Below are positions 1 to 11,239 of a stretch of DNA of 64,000 nucleotides, piece by piece. The notes beneath the pieces were generated by a model, which was not told where the DNA came from, did not search any database, and saw only the letters and a program-made list of their open reading frames with translations. Location of the stretch: contig CAKKTE020000559.1 in assembly GCA_920105625.2 (NCBI GenBank), positions 310,001 to 374,000 of the forward strand, in the 5' to 3' direction. Position 1 is the first letter of the stretch; every line of letters starts with the position of its first letter. The DNA is from Clusia tigrina. Its lineage: Eukaryota > Arthropoda > Insecta > Diptera > Clusiidae. The position numbers and the translations under genes were made by a program.

Positions 1-122
1 TTATTGTTACAAAATTTCAAGGTTTTATGACGCTCCAGATAAAAGTTACAAGCATTTGTATGTTGCAAACTTTGATAGGTGTAGGACGTACCGTATAGAA
101 GTTAGGGCCATTTGAAGTTTTA

Positions 123-318
123 TCAGTGTTTGATTTGGGACTCAAGGGTAGCATAGCTTTGAGCTATAGCTTAAATTGATAAGAGGCTCGAGTACTTTAT
201 TGTTACAAAATTTCAATGTTTTATGACGCTCCAGTAAAAAGTTACAAGCATTTGTATGTTTCAAAATTTGATAGGTGTAGCACGTACTGTATAGTAGTTA
301 GGGCCATTTGAAGTTTTA
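123..318 (+). repeat. Reference 196-bp monomer
   Basis: This copy fixes the phase used here, with the unit starting at TCAGTGTTTG and ending just before the next TCAGTG at 319. In a hand-made consensus the monomer has about 73 G+C of 196 (37%). It carries one CTCGAG directly overlapping AGTACT in most copies, which are XhoI and ScaI sites, and about five CpGs: in GCGAT, CTCGAG, GACGCT, GACGTA and ACCGTA. Its first third has the short echo CATAGCTTT / GATAGCTTA. Its middle has three related 16-mers (GTTACAAAATTTCAAG, GTTACAAGCATTTGTA, GTTGCAAACTTTGATA). The length is one more than a multiple of three, so no frame stays open across many copies. The choice of start is arbitrary. Confidence 0.93.
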
Positions 319-591
319 TCAGTGTTTGATTTGGGACTTATGGGTAGCATAGCTTTGAGCGATAGCTTAAATTGACAAGAGGCTCTTGTACTTTATTGTT
401 ACAAAATTTCAAGATTTTATGACGCTCCAGTTAAAAGTTACAAACATTTCTATGTTGCAAACTTTGATAAGTGCAGGACGTACCGTATAGAAGGTATGGC
501 CGTTTGAAGTTTTATCTGTGTTTGATTTGGGACTCAAAGGTAGCATGACTTGTGCGATAGCTTAAATTGACGAGAGTCTCGAGTACTTTAT

Positions 592-1962
592 TGTTACAAA
601 ATTTCAAGGTTTTATGACGCTCCAGTAAAAAGTTACAAGCATTTGAATGTTGCAAACTTTGATAGGTGTAGGACGTACTGTATAGAAGTTAGGGCCATTT
701 GAAGTTTTATCAGTGTTTGATTTGGGACTCATGGGTAGCATAGCTATGAGCGATAGCTTAAATTGACAAGAGGCTCGAGTAATTTTTTGTTACAAAATTT
801 CAAGATTTTATGCCTCTCCAGTAAGAAGTTACAAGCATTTGTATGTTGCAAACTTTGATAGGTGTAGGACGTACCGCATAGAAGTTAGGGCAATTTGAAG
901 TTTTATAATTGTTTGATTTGGGACTCAAGGGTAGCATAGCTTTGAGCGATAGCTTAAATTGACAAGAGGCTTTAGTAATTTATTGTTACAAAATTTCAAG
1001 ATTTTATGACGGTCCAGTAAAAAGTTACAAGCATATGCATGTTGCAAACTTTGATAGGTGTAGGACGTATCGTATAGAAGTTAGGGCCATTTGAAATTTT
1101 ATCAGTGTTTGATTTGGGACTCAAGGGTAGCATAGCTATGAGCGATAGCTTAAATTGACAAGAGGCTCGAGTAATTTTTTGTTTCAAAATTTCAAGATTT
1201 TATGCCGCTCCAGTAAGAAGTTACAAGCATTTGTATGTTGCAAACTTTGATAGGTGTAGGACGTACTGCATAGAAGTTAGGGCCATTTGAAGTTTTATAA
1301 TTGTTTGATTTGGGACTCAAGGGTAGCATAGCTTTGAGCGATAGCTTAAATTGACAAGAGGCTCGAGGTCTTTATTGTTACAAAATTTCAAGGTTTTATG
1401 ACGCTCCAGTAAGAAGTTACAAGCATTTGTATGTTGCAAACTTTGATAGGTGTAGGACGTACTGTATAGAAGTTAGGGCCATTTGAAGTTTAATCAGAGT
1501 TCGATTTGGGACTCAATGGAGGCATAGCTTTGATCGATAGCTTAAATTGACAAGAGACTCTTGTACTTTATTGTTACAAAATTCAAGATTTTATGACGCT
1601 CCAGTTAAAAGTTACAAACATTTGTATGTTGCAAACTTTGATAAGTGCAGGACGTACCGTATAGAAATTAGGGCCATTTGAAATTTTATCAGTGTTTGCT
1701 TTGGGACTCAACGGTAGCATAGGTTTGAGCGATAGCTTAAATTGAGAAGAGGCTCGAGTACTTTATTGTTACAAAATTTCAAGGTTTTATGACGCTCCAG
1801 TAAAAAGTTACAAGCATTTGTATGTTGCCAACTTTGGTAGGTGTAGGACGTACCGTAAAGAAGGTATGGCCATTTGAAGTTTTATCTGTGTTTGATTTGG
1901 AACTCAAGGGTGGCATGGCTTTCAGCGATAGCTTTAATTGACAACAGGCTCGAGTACTTAAT
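592..1962 (+). repeat. 7-monomer HOR, copy 1 (1371 bp)
   Basis: This block is repeated immediately downstream at an offset of 1371 bp, which is seven monomers less one base. The missing base is in ACAAAATTCAAG (near 1577), where the usual run has TTT; both copies share it. Other shared marks are GCATATGCATG at 1031 and the GCCAACTTTGGTAGG monomer near 1828. Differences include CATGGG here against CAAGGG in copy 2 (near 730/2101) and ATGGAGGC here against ATGGTAGC (near 1536). The left boundary is set where the match to copy 2 fails, at TGACTTGTGCG. Confidence 0.85.
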
Positions 1963-3333
1963 TGTTACAAAATTTCAAGGTTTTATGACGCTCCAGTAAA
2001 AAGTTACAAGCATTTGAATGTTGCAAACTTTGATAGGTGCAGGACGTACTGTATAGAAGTTAGGGCCATTTGAAGTTTTATCAGTGTTTGATTTGGGACT
2101 CAAGGGTAGCATAGCTATGAGCGATAGCTTAAATTGACAAGAGGCTCGAGTAATTTTTTGTTACAAAATTTCAAGATTTTATGCCTCTCCAGTAAGAAGT
2201 TACAAGCATTTGTATGTTGCAAACTTTGATAGGTGTAGGACGTACCGCATAGAAGTTAGGGCAATTTGAAGTTTTATAATTGTTTGATTTGGGACTCAAG
2301 GGTAGCATAGCTTTGAGCGATAGCTTAAATTGACAAGAGGCTTTAGTAATTTATTGTTACAAAATTTCAAGATTTTATGACGGTCCAGTAAAAAGTTACA
2401 AGCATATGCATGTTGCAAACTTTGATAGGTGTAGGACGTATCGTATAGAAGTTAGGGCCATTTGAAATTTTATCAGTGTTTGATTTGGGACTCAAGGGTA
2501 GCATAGCTATGAGCGATAGCTTAAATTGACAAGAGGCTCGAGTAATTTTTTGTTTCAAAATTTCAAGATTTTATGCCGCTCCAGTAAGAAGTTACAAGCA
2601 TTGGTATGTTGCAAACTTTGATAGGTGTAGGACGTACCGCATAGAAGTTAGGGCCATTGGAAGTTTTATAATTGTTTGATTTGGGACTCAAGGGTAGCAT
2701 AGCTTTGAGCGATAGCTTAAATTGACAAGAGGCTCGAGGTCTTTATTGTTACAAAATTTCAAGGTTTTATGACGCTCCAGTAAGAAGTTACAAGCATTTG
2801 TATGTTGCAAACTTTGATAGGTGTAGGACGTACTGTATAGAAGTTAGCGCCATTTGAAGTTTAATCAGAGTTCGATTTGGGACTCAATGGTAGCATAGCT
2901 TTGATCGATAGCTTAAATTGACAAGAGACTCTTGTACTTTATTGTTACAAAATTCAAGATTTTATGACGCTCCAGTTAAAAGTTACAAACATTTGTATGT
3001 TGCAAACTTTGATAAGTGCAGGACGTACCGTATAGAAATTAGGGCCATTTGAAATTTTATCAGTGTTTGCTTTGGGACTCAACGGTAGCATAGGTTTGAG
3101 CGATAGCTTAAATTGAGAAGAGGCTCGAGTACTTTATTGTTACAAAATTTCAAGGTTTTATGACGCTCCAGTAAAAAGTTACAAGCATTTGTATGTTGCC
3201 AACTTTGGTAGGTGTAGGACGTACCGTAAAGAAGGTATGGCCATTTGAAGTTTTATCTGTGTTTGATTTGGAACTCAAGGGTGGCATGGCTTTCAGCGAT
3301 AGCTTTAATTGACAACAGGCTCGAGTACTTAAT
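1963..3333 (+). repeat. 7-monomer HOR, copy 2 (1371 bp)
   Basis: Tandem partner of the preceding block, with GCATATGCATG at 2402 and the same one-base deletion near 2948. The match decays after about 3400, where GAAGTCTTATCAG and TTCGATTTGGGATTC appear, so a third copy is not present in this phase. The same 1371-bp spacing is seen once more between GCATATGCATG at 4298 and 5669, which hints that this HOR once extended further right before rearrangement. Confidence 0.85.
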
Positions 3334-3451
3334 TGTTACAAAATTTCAAGGTTTTATGACGCTCCAGTAAAAAGTTACAAGCATTTGTATGTTGCAAACT
3401 TTGATAGGTGTAGGACGTACTGTATAGAAGTTAGGGCCATTTGAAGTCTTA

Positions 3452-3584
3452 TCAGTGTTCGATTTGGGATTCAAGGGTAGCATAGCTTTGATCGATAGCT
3501 TAAATTGACAAGAGGCTCTAGTAATTTACAAGAGGCTCTAGTAATTTATTAAATTAAAAGAAGTTAGGGCCATTTGAAGTTCAA
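3452..3584 (+). repeat. Rearranged 133-bp monomer with local duplication and filler
   Basis: TCAG landmarks at 3452 and 3585 are only 133 bp apart, a net loss of 63 bp. Inside, the 20-mer ACAAGAGGCTCTAGTAATTT is present twice back to back (3508-3527 and 3528-3547), followed by ATTAAATTAAAAG (3548-3560), which does not match the consensus, and then the normal AAGTTAGGGCC. The part from TTGTTACAAAATTTC to the CCGTATAG block is missing. This looks like a repaired break with a templated duplication and A/T-rich filler. Confidence 0.85.
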
Positions 3585-4560
3585 TCAGAGTTCGATTTGG
3601 GACTCAATGGTAGCATAGCTTTGATCGATAGCTTAAATTGACAAGAGGCTCTAGTACTTTATTGTTACAAAATTTCAAGATTTTATGACGCTCCAGTAAA
3701 AAGTTACAAGCATTTGTCTGTTGAAAACTTTGATAGGTGTAGGACATACCGTATAGAAGTTAGGGCCATTTGAAATTTTATCAGTGTTTGATTTGGGACT
3801 CAAGTGTAGCATAGCTTTGAGCGATAGCTTAAATCGACAAGAGGCTCGAGTACTTTATTGTTACAAAATTTCAAGGTTTTATGACGCTCCAGTAAAAAGT
3901 TACAAGCATTTGTATGTTGCAAACTTTGATAGGTGTAGGACGTACCGTATAGAAGTTAGGGCCATTTGAAGTTTTATCAGTGTTTGATTTGGGACTCAAG
4001 GGTAGCATAGCTTTGAGCTATAGCTTAAATTGATAAGAGGCTCGAGTACTTTATTGTTACAAAATTTCAAGGTTTTATGACGCTCCAGTAAAAAGTTACA
4101 AGCATTTGAATGTTGCAAACTTTGATAGGTGTAGGACGTACTGTAGAGAAGTTAGGGCCATTTGAAGTTTAATCAGAGTTCGATTTGGGACTCAATGGTA
4201 GCATAGCTTTGATCGATAGCTTAAATTGACAAGAGGCTTTAGTAATTTATTGTTACAAAATTTCAAGATTTTATGACGGTCCAGTAAAAAGTTACAAGCA
4301 TATGCATGTTGCAAACTTTGATAGGTATAGGACGTATCGTATAGAAGTTAGGGCCATTTGAAATTTTATCAGTGTTTGATTTGGGACTCAAGGGTAGCAT
4401 AGCTATGAGCGATAGCTTAAATTGATAAGAGGCTCGAGTATATTTTTGTTACAAAATTTCAAGATTTTATGCCTCTCCAGTAAGAAGTTACAAGCATTTG
4501 TATGTTGCAAACTTTGATAGGTGTAGGATGTACCGCATAGAAGTTAGGGCAATTTGAAGT

Positions 4561-5340
4561 TTTATAATTGTTTGATTTGGGACTCAAGGGTAGCATAGCT
4601 TTGAGCGATAGCTTAAATTGACAAGAGGCTCGAGGTCTTTATTGTTACAAAATTTCAAGATTTTATGACGGTCCAGTAAGAAGTTACAAGCATTTGTATG
4701 TTGCAAACTTTGATAGGTGTAGGACGTACTGTATAGAAGTTAGGGCCATTTGAAGTTTAATCAGAGTTCGATTTGGGACTCTATGGTAGCATAGCTTTGA
4801 TCGATAGCTTAAATTGACAAGAGGCTCTAGTACTTTATTGTTACAAAATTTCAAGATTTTATGACGCTCCAGTAAGAAGTTACAAGCATTTGTATGTTGC
4901 AAACTTTGATAGGTGTAGGACGTACTGCATAGAAGTTAGGGCCATTTGAAGTTTTATAATTGTTTGATTTGGGACTCAAGGGTAGCATAGCTTTGAGCGA
5001 TAGCTTAAATTGACAAGAGGCTCGAGGTCTTTATTGTTACAAAATTTCAAGATTTTATGACGGTCCAGTAAGAAGTTACAAGCATTTGTATGTTGCAAAC
5101 TTTGATAGTGTAGGACGTACTGTATAGAAGTTAGGGCCATTTGAAGTTTAATCAGAGTTCGATTTGGGACTCTATGGTAGCATAGCTTTGATCGATAGCT
5201 TAAATTGACAAGAGGCTCTAGTACTTTATTGTTACAAAATTTCAAGATTTTATGACGCTCCAGTAAAAAGTTACATGCATTTGTATGTTGCAAACTTTGA
5301 TAGGTGTAGGACGTACCGCATAGAAGTTAGGGCAATTTGA
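4561..5340 (+). repeat. 2-monomer tandem duplication (391/392 bp)
   Basis: A pair of adjacent monomers recurs at an offset of 391-392 bp. The diagnostic GGGACTCTATGG is at about 4775 and again at about 5166 and was not seen elsewhere, and each is preceded by the same GAGGTCTTTATTG and GACGGTCCAGTAAGAAG types. The second copy lost one G (GATAGTGTAGG near 5104), giving 391 rather than 392. It is the smallest clear duplication in the window. Confidence 0.75.
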
Positions 5341-7039
5341 AGTTTTATAATTGTTTGATTTGGGACTCAAGGGCAGCATAGCTTTGAGCGATAGCTTAAA
5401 TTGACAAGAGGCTCGAGGTCTTTATTGTTACAAAATTTCAAGGTTTTATGACGCTCCAGTAAGAAGTTACAAGCATTTGTATGTTGCAAACTTTGATAGG
5501 TGTAGGACGTACTGTATAGAAGTTAGGGCCATTTGACGTTTAATCAGAGTTCGATTTGGGACTCAATGGTAGCATAGCTTTGATCGATAGCTTAAATTGA
5601 CAAGAGGCTTTAGTAATTTATTGTTACAAAATTTCAAGATTTTATGACGGTCCAGTAAAAAGTTACAAGCATATGCATGTTGCAAACTTTGATAGGTGTA
5701 GGACGTATCGTATAGAAGTTAGGGCCATTTGAAATTTTATCAGTGTTTGATTTGGGACTCAAGGGTAGCATAGCTATGAGCGATAGCTTAAATTGACAAG
5801 AGGCTCGAGTAATTTTTTGTTACAAAATTTCAAGATTTTATGCCGCTCCAGTAAGAAGTTACAAGCATTTGTATGTTGCAAACTTTGATAGGTGTAGGAC
5901 GTACCGCATAGAAGTTAGGGCCATTTGAAGTTTTATAATTGTTTGATTTGGGACTCAAGGGTAGCATAGCTTTGAGCGATAGCTTAAATTGACAAGAGGC
6001 TCGAGGTCTTTATTGTTACAAAATTTCAAGGTTTTATGACGCTCCAATAAGAAGTTACAAGCATTTGTATGTTGCAAACTTTGATAGGTGTAGGACGTAC
6101 TGTATAGAAGTTAGGGCAATTTGAAGTTTTATAATTGTTTGATTTGGGACTCAAGGGTAGCATAGCTTTGAGCGATAGCTTAAATTGACAAGAGGCTCGA
6201 GGTCTTTATTGTTACAAAATTTCAAGGTTTTATGACGCTCCAGTAAGAAGTTACAAGCATTTGTATGTTGCAAACTTTGATAGGTGTAGGACGTACTGTA
6301 TAGAAGTTAGGGCCATTTGAAGTTTAATCAGAGTTCGATTTGGGACTCAATGGTAGCATAGCTTTGATCGATAGCTTAAATTGACAAGAGGCTTTAGTAA
6401 TTTATTGTTACAAAATTTCAAGATTTTATGACGGTCCAGTAAAAAGTTACAAGCATATGCATGTTGCAAACTTTGATAGGTGTAGGACGTATCGTATAGA
6501 AGTTAGGGCCATTTGAAATTTTATCAGTGTTTGATTTGGGACTCAAGGGTAGCATAGCTATGAGCGATAGTGTAAATTGACAAGAGGCTCGAGTAATTTT
6601 TTGGTACAAAATTTCAAGATTTTATGCCGCTCCAGTAAGAAGTTACAAGCATTTGTATGTTGCAAACTTTGATAGGTGTAGGACGTACCGCATAAAAGTT
6701 AGGGCCATTTGAAGTTTTATAATTGTTTGATTTGGGACTCAAGGGTAGCATAGCTTTGAGCGATAGCTTAAATTGACAAGAGGCTCGAGGTCTTTATTGT
6801 TACAAAATTTCAAGGTTTTATGACGCTCCAGTAAGAAGTACAAGCATTTGTATGTTGCAAACTTTGATAGGTGTAGGACGTACTGTATAGAAGTTAGGGC
6901 CATTTGAAGTTTAATCAGAGTTCGATTTGGGACTCAATGGTAGCATAGCTTTGATCGATAGCTTAAATTGACAAGAGGCTCTAGTACTTTATTGTTACAA
7001 AATTTCAAGATTTTATGACGCTCCAGTAAAAAGTTACAA
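5277..7039 (+). repeat. 9-monomer HOR, copy 1 (1763 bp)
   Basis: Repeated directly downstream at an offset of 1763 bp (nine monomers less one base). Private marks shared by both copies are GCCATTTGACGTTTAATC (5528 / 7291), CTCCAATAAGAAG (6042 / 7805) and GATAGTGTAAATTG (6567 / 8330). The GCATATGCATG monomer type occurs twice per unit, at 5669 and 6453 here, so the unit is built as 4 + 5 monomers. Confidence 0.85.
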
Positions 7040-8802
7040 GCATTTGTATGTTGCAAACTTTGATAGGTGTAGGACGTACCGCATAGAAGTTAGGGCAATT
7101 TGAAGTTTTATAATTGTTTGATTTGGGACTCAAGGGTAGCATAGCTTTGAGCGATAGCTTAAATTGACAAGAGGCTCGAGGTCTTTATTGTTACAAAATT
7201 TCAAGGTTTTATGACGCTCCAGTAAGAAGTTACAAGCATTTGTATGTTGCAAACTTTGATAGGTGTAGGACGTACTGTATAGAAGTTAGGGCCATTTGAC
7301 GTTTAATCAGAGTTCGATTTGGGACTCAATGGTAGCATAGCTTTGATCGATAGCTTAAATTGACAAGAGGCTTTAGTAATTTATTGTTACAAAATTTCAA
7401 GATTTTATGACGGTCCAGTAAAAAGTTACAAGCATATGCATGTTGCAAACTTTGATAGGTGTAGGACGTATCGTATAGAAGTTAGGGCCATTTGAAATTT
7501 TATCAGTGTTTGATTTGGGAATCAAGGGTAGCATAGCTATGAGCGATAGCTTAAATTGACAAGAGGCTCGAGTAATTTTTTGTTACAAAATTTCAAGATT
7601 TTATGCCGCTCCAGTAAGAAGTTACAAGCATTTGTATGTTGCAAACTTTGATAGGTGTAGGACGTACCGCATAGAAGTTAGGGCCATTTGAAGTTTTATA
7701 ATTGTTTGATTTGGGACTCAAGGGTAGCATAGCTTTGAGCGATAGCTTAAATTGACAAGAGGCTCGAGGTCTTTATTGTTACAAAATTTCAAGGTTTTAT
7801 GACGCTCCAATAAGAAGTTACAAGCATTTGTATGTTGCAAACTTTGATAGGTGTAGGACGTACTGTATAGAAGTTAGGGCAATTTGAAGTTTTATAATTG
7901 TTTGATTTGGGACTCAAGGGTAGCATAGTTTTGAGCGATAACTTAAATTAACAAGAGGCTCGAGGTCTTTATTGTTACAAAATTTCAAGGTTTTATGACT
8001 CTCCAGTAAGAAGTTACAAGCATTTGTATGTTGCAAACTTTGATAGGTGTAGGACGTACTGTATAGAAGTTAGGGCCATTTGAAGTTTAATCAGAGTTCG
8101 ATTTGGGACTCAATGGTAGCATAGCTTTGATCGATAGCTTAAATTGACAAGAGGCTTTAGTAATTTATTGTTACAAAATTTCAAGATTTTATGACGGTCC
8201 AGTAAAAAGTTACAAGCATATGCATGTTGCAAACTTTGATAGGTGTAGGACGTATCGTATAGAAGTTAGGGCCATTTGAAATTTTATCAGTGTTTGATTT
8301 GGGACTCAAGGGTAGCATAGCTATGAGCGATAGTGTAAATTGACAAGAGGCTCGAGTAATTTTTTGTTACAAAATTTCAAGATTTTATGCCGCTCCAGTA
8401 AGAAGTTACAAGCATTTGTATGTTGCAAACTTTGATAGGTGTAGGACGTACCGCATAAAAGTTAGGGCCATTTGAAGTTTTATAATTGTTTGATTTGGGA
8501 CTCAAGGGTAGCATAGCTTTGAGCGATAGCTTAAATTGACAAGAGGCTCGAGGTCTTTATTGTTACAAAATTTCAAGGTTTTATGACGCTCCAGTAAGAA
8601 GTTACAAGCATTTGTATGTTGCAAACTTTGATAGGTGTAGGACGTACTGTATAGAAGTTAGGGCCATTTGAAGTTTAATCAGAGTTCGATTTGGGACTCA
8701 ATGGTAGCATAGCTTTGATCGATAGCTTAAATTGACAAGAGGCTCTAGTACTTTATTGTTACAAAATTTCAAGATTTTATGACGCTCCAGTAAAAAGTTA
8801 CA
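7040..8802 (+). repeat. 9-monomer HOR, copy 2 (1763 bp)
   Basis: Second tandem copy, with GCATATGCATG at 7432 and 8216. It differs from copy 1 at few sites, such as GGGAATCAAGG near 7517 and ATAGTTTTGAGCGATAACTT near 7926. The right part also serves as the left end of the larger 3258-bp repeat, so the two HOR levels overlap. Confidence 0.85.
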
Positions 8803-9640
8803 AGCATTTGTATGTTGCAAACTTTGATAGGTGTAGGACGTACCGCATAGAAGTTAGGGCAATTTGAAGTTTTATAATTGTTTGATTTGGGACTCAAGGG
8901 TAGCATAGCTTTGAGCGATAGCTTAAATTGACAAGAGGCTCGAGGTCTTTATTGTTACAAAATTTCAAGGTTTTATGACGCTCCAGTAAGAAGTTACAAG
9001 CATTTGTATGTTGCAAACTTTGATAGGTGTAGGACGTACTGTATAGAAGTTAGGGCCATTTGAAGTTTAATCAGAGTTCGATTTGGGACTCAATGGTAGC
9101 ATAGCTTTGATCGATAGCTTAAATTGACAAGAGGCTTTAGTAATTTATTGTTACAAAATTTCAAGATTTTATGACGGTCCAGTAAAAAGTTACAAGCATA
9201 TACATGTTCCAAACTTTGATAGGTGTAGGACGTATCGTATAGAAGTTAGGGCCAATTGAAATTTTATCAGTGTTTGATTTGGGACTCAAGGGTAGCATAG
9301 CTATGAGCGATAGCTTAAATTGACAAGAGGCTCGAGTAATTTTTTGTTACAAAATTTCAAGATTTTATGCCGCTCCAGTAAGAAGCTACAAGCATTTGTA
9401 TGTTGCAAACTTTGATAGGTGTAGGACGTACCGCATAGAAGTTAGGGCAATTTGAAGTTTTATAATTGTTTGATTTGGGACTCAAGGGTAGCATAGCTTT
9501 GAGCGATAGCTTAAATTGACAAGAGGCTCGAGGTCTTTATTGTTACAAAATTTCAAGGTTTTATGACGCTCCAGTAAGAAGTTACAAGCATTTGTATGTT
9601 GCAAACTTTGATAGGTGTAGGACGTACTGTATAGACGTTA
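8803..9640 (+). repeat. Partial third copy of the 9-monomer HOR
   Basis: The phase of the 1763-bp unit continues for about four more monomers and then breaks near 9720, where GGCTCTAGTACTTT replaces GGCTCGAGGTCTTT. This copy carries its own changes: GCATATACATGTTCC near 9196, where the other copies have GCATATGCATGTTGC, and GGGCCAATTGAAA near 9249. Confidence 0.7.
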
Positions 9641-10050
9641 GGGCCATTTGAAGTTTAATCAGAGTTCGATTTGGGACTCAATGGTAGCATAGCTTTGATC
9701 GATAGCTTAAATTGACAAGAGGCTCTAGTACTTTATTGTTACAAAATTTCAAGATTTTATGGCGGTCCAGTAAAAAGTTACTAGCATTTGTATGTTGAAA
9801 ACTTTGATAGGTGTAGGACGTACCGTATAGAAGTTAGGGCCATTTGAAATTTTATCAGTGTTTGATTTGGGACTCAAGTGTAGCATAGCTTTGAGCGATA
9901 GCTTAAATTGACAAGAGGCTCGAGTACTTTATTGTTACAAAATTTCAAGGTTTTATGATGCTCCAGTAAAAAGTTACAAGCATTTGTATGTTGCAAACTT
10001 TGATAGGTGTAGGACGTACCGTATAGAAGTTAGGGCCATTTGAAATTTTA

Positions 10051-10172
10051 TCAGTGTTACAAAATGTCAAGGTTTTATGACGCTCCAGTAAAAAGTTACA
10101 AGTATTTGTATGTTGCAAACTTTGATAGGTGTAGGACGTTCCGTATAGAAGTTAGGGCCATTTGAAGTTTAA
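10051..10172 (+). repeat. Shortened 122-bp monomer (74-bp deletion)
   Basis: The sequence runs from TCAGTGTT directly into ACAAAATGTCAAGG. The consensus has 74 bp between these points, ending in a second TGTT (TTATTGTTACAAAA), so the deletion joins two TGTT tetramers and keeps one. The lost part contains the GGGACTC, GATAGCTTAAATTG and CTCGAG blocks. The next TCAG is at 10173, giving 122 bp. Confidence 0.9.
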
Positions 10173-11239
10173 TCAGAGTTCGATTTGGGACTCAATGGTA
10201 GCATAGCTTTGATCGATAGCTTAAATTGACAAGAGGCTTTAGTAATTAATTGTTACAAAATTTCAAGATTTTATGACGGTCCAGTAAAAAGTTACAAGCA
10301 TATGCATGTTGCAAACTTTGATAGGTGTAGGACGTATCGTATAGAAGTTAGGGCCATTTGATATTTTAGCAGTGTTTGATTTGGGACTCAAGGGTAGCAT
10401 AGCTATGAGCGATAGCTTAAATTGACAAGAGGCTCGAGTAATTTTTTGTTACAAAATTTCAAGATTTTATGCCGCTCCAGTAAGAAGTTACAAGCATTTG
10501 TATGTTGCAAACTTTGATAGGTGTAGGACGTACCGCATAGAAGTTAGGGCCATTTGAAGTTTTATAATTGTTTGATTTGGGACTCAAGGGTAGCATAGCT
10601 TTGAGCGATAGCTTAAATTGACAAGAGGCTCGAGGTCTTTATTGTTACAAAGTTTCAAGGTTTTATGACGCTCCAGTAAGAAGTTACATGCATTTGTATG
10701 TTGCAAACTTTGATAGGTGTAGGATGTACTGTATAGAAGTTAGGGCCATTTGAAGTTTAATCAGAGTTCGATTTGGGACTCAATGGTAGCATAGCTTTGA
10801 TCGATAGCTTAAATTGACAAGAGGCTCTAGTACTTTATTGTTACAAAATTTCAAGATTTTATGACGGTCCAGTAAAAAGTTACAAGCATTTGTATGTTGA
10901 AAACTTTGATAGGTGTGGGACGTACCGTATAGAAGTTAGGGCCATTTGAAATTTTAACAGTGTTTGATTTGGGACTCAAGGGTAGCATAGCTTTGAGCGA
11001 TAGCTTAAATTGACAAGAGGCTCGAGTACTTTATTGTTACAAAATTTCAAGGTTTTATGATGCTCCAGTAAAAAGTTACAAGCATTTGTATGTTGCAAAC
11101 TTTGATAGGTGTAGGACGTACCATATAGACGTTAGGGCCATTTGAAGTTTTATCAGTGTTTGACTTGGGACTCAAGGTTAGCATAGCTTTGAGCGATAGC
11201 TTAAATTCACAAGAGGCTCGAGGTCTTTATTGTTACAAA

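Larger units (their letters stand above)
7982..11239 (+). repeat. Long HOR, copy 1 (3258 bp)
   Basis: This segment recurs at an offset of exactly 3258 bp. Shared private marks are GCATATACATGTTCC (9196 / 12454), ATGGCGGTCC (9759 / 13017), the shortened monomer starting at 10051 / 13309 and TTGACTTGGGACTCAAGGTT (11160 / 14418). The length equals 17 monomers minus 74 bp because each copy contains one shortened 122-bp monomer. The block begins inside the 9-monomer HOR, so it was formed after it. Confidence 0.85.

Noticed and set aside
3548..3560. Transposon footprint or target-site duplication at the filler
   Set aside because: The adjacent 20-bp duplication is directly tandem, with no insert between the copies, and the 13-bp filler has no terminal repeats. 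A repair scar explains it better.
3784..3969. Recurrent 61-codon plus-strand open frame (also at 11156, 24691, 35266, 42120, 55039, 56215 and others)
   Set aside because: It covers one monomer and recurs because the DNA was duplicated. Many sister monomers carry stops in the same frame, so there is no sign of selection on the protein.
4976..5293. Minus-strand open frame of 105 codons, with similar ones at 41941-42258, 44483-44800 and 46049-46366
   Set aside because: It spans less than two monomers, consists only of the satellite in one frame, and ends when the 196-bp period shifts the frame. Similar copies with different stops occur throughout, and there is no domain, promoter or flanking gene.
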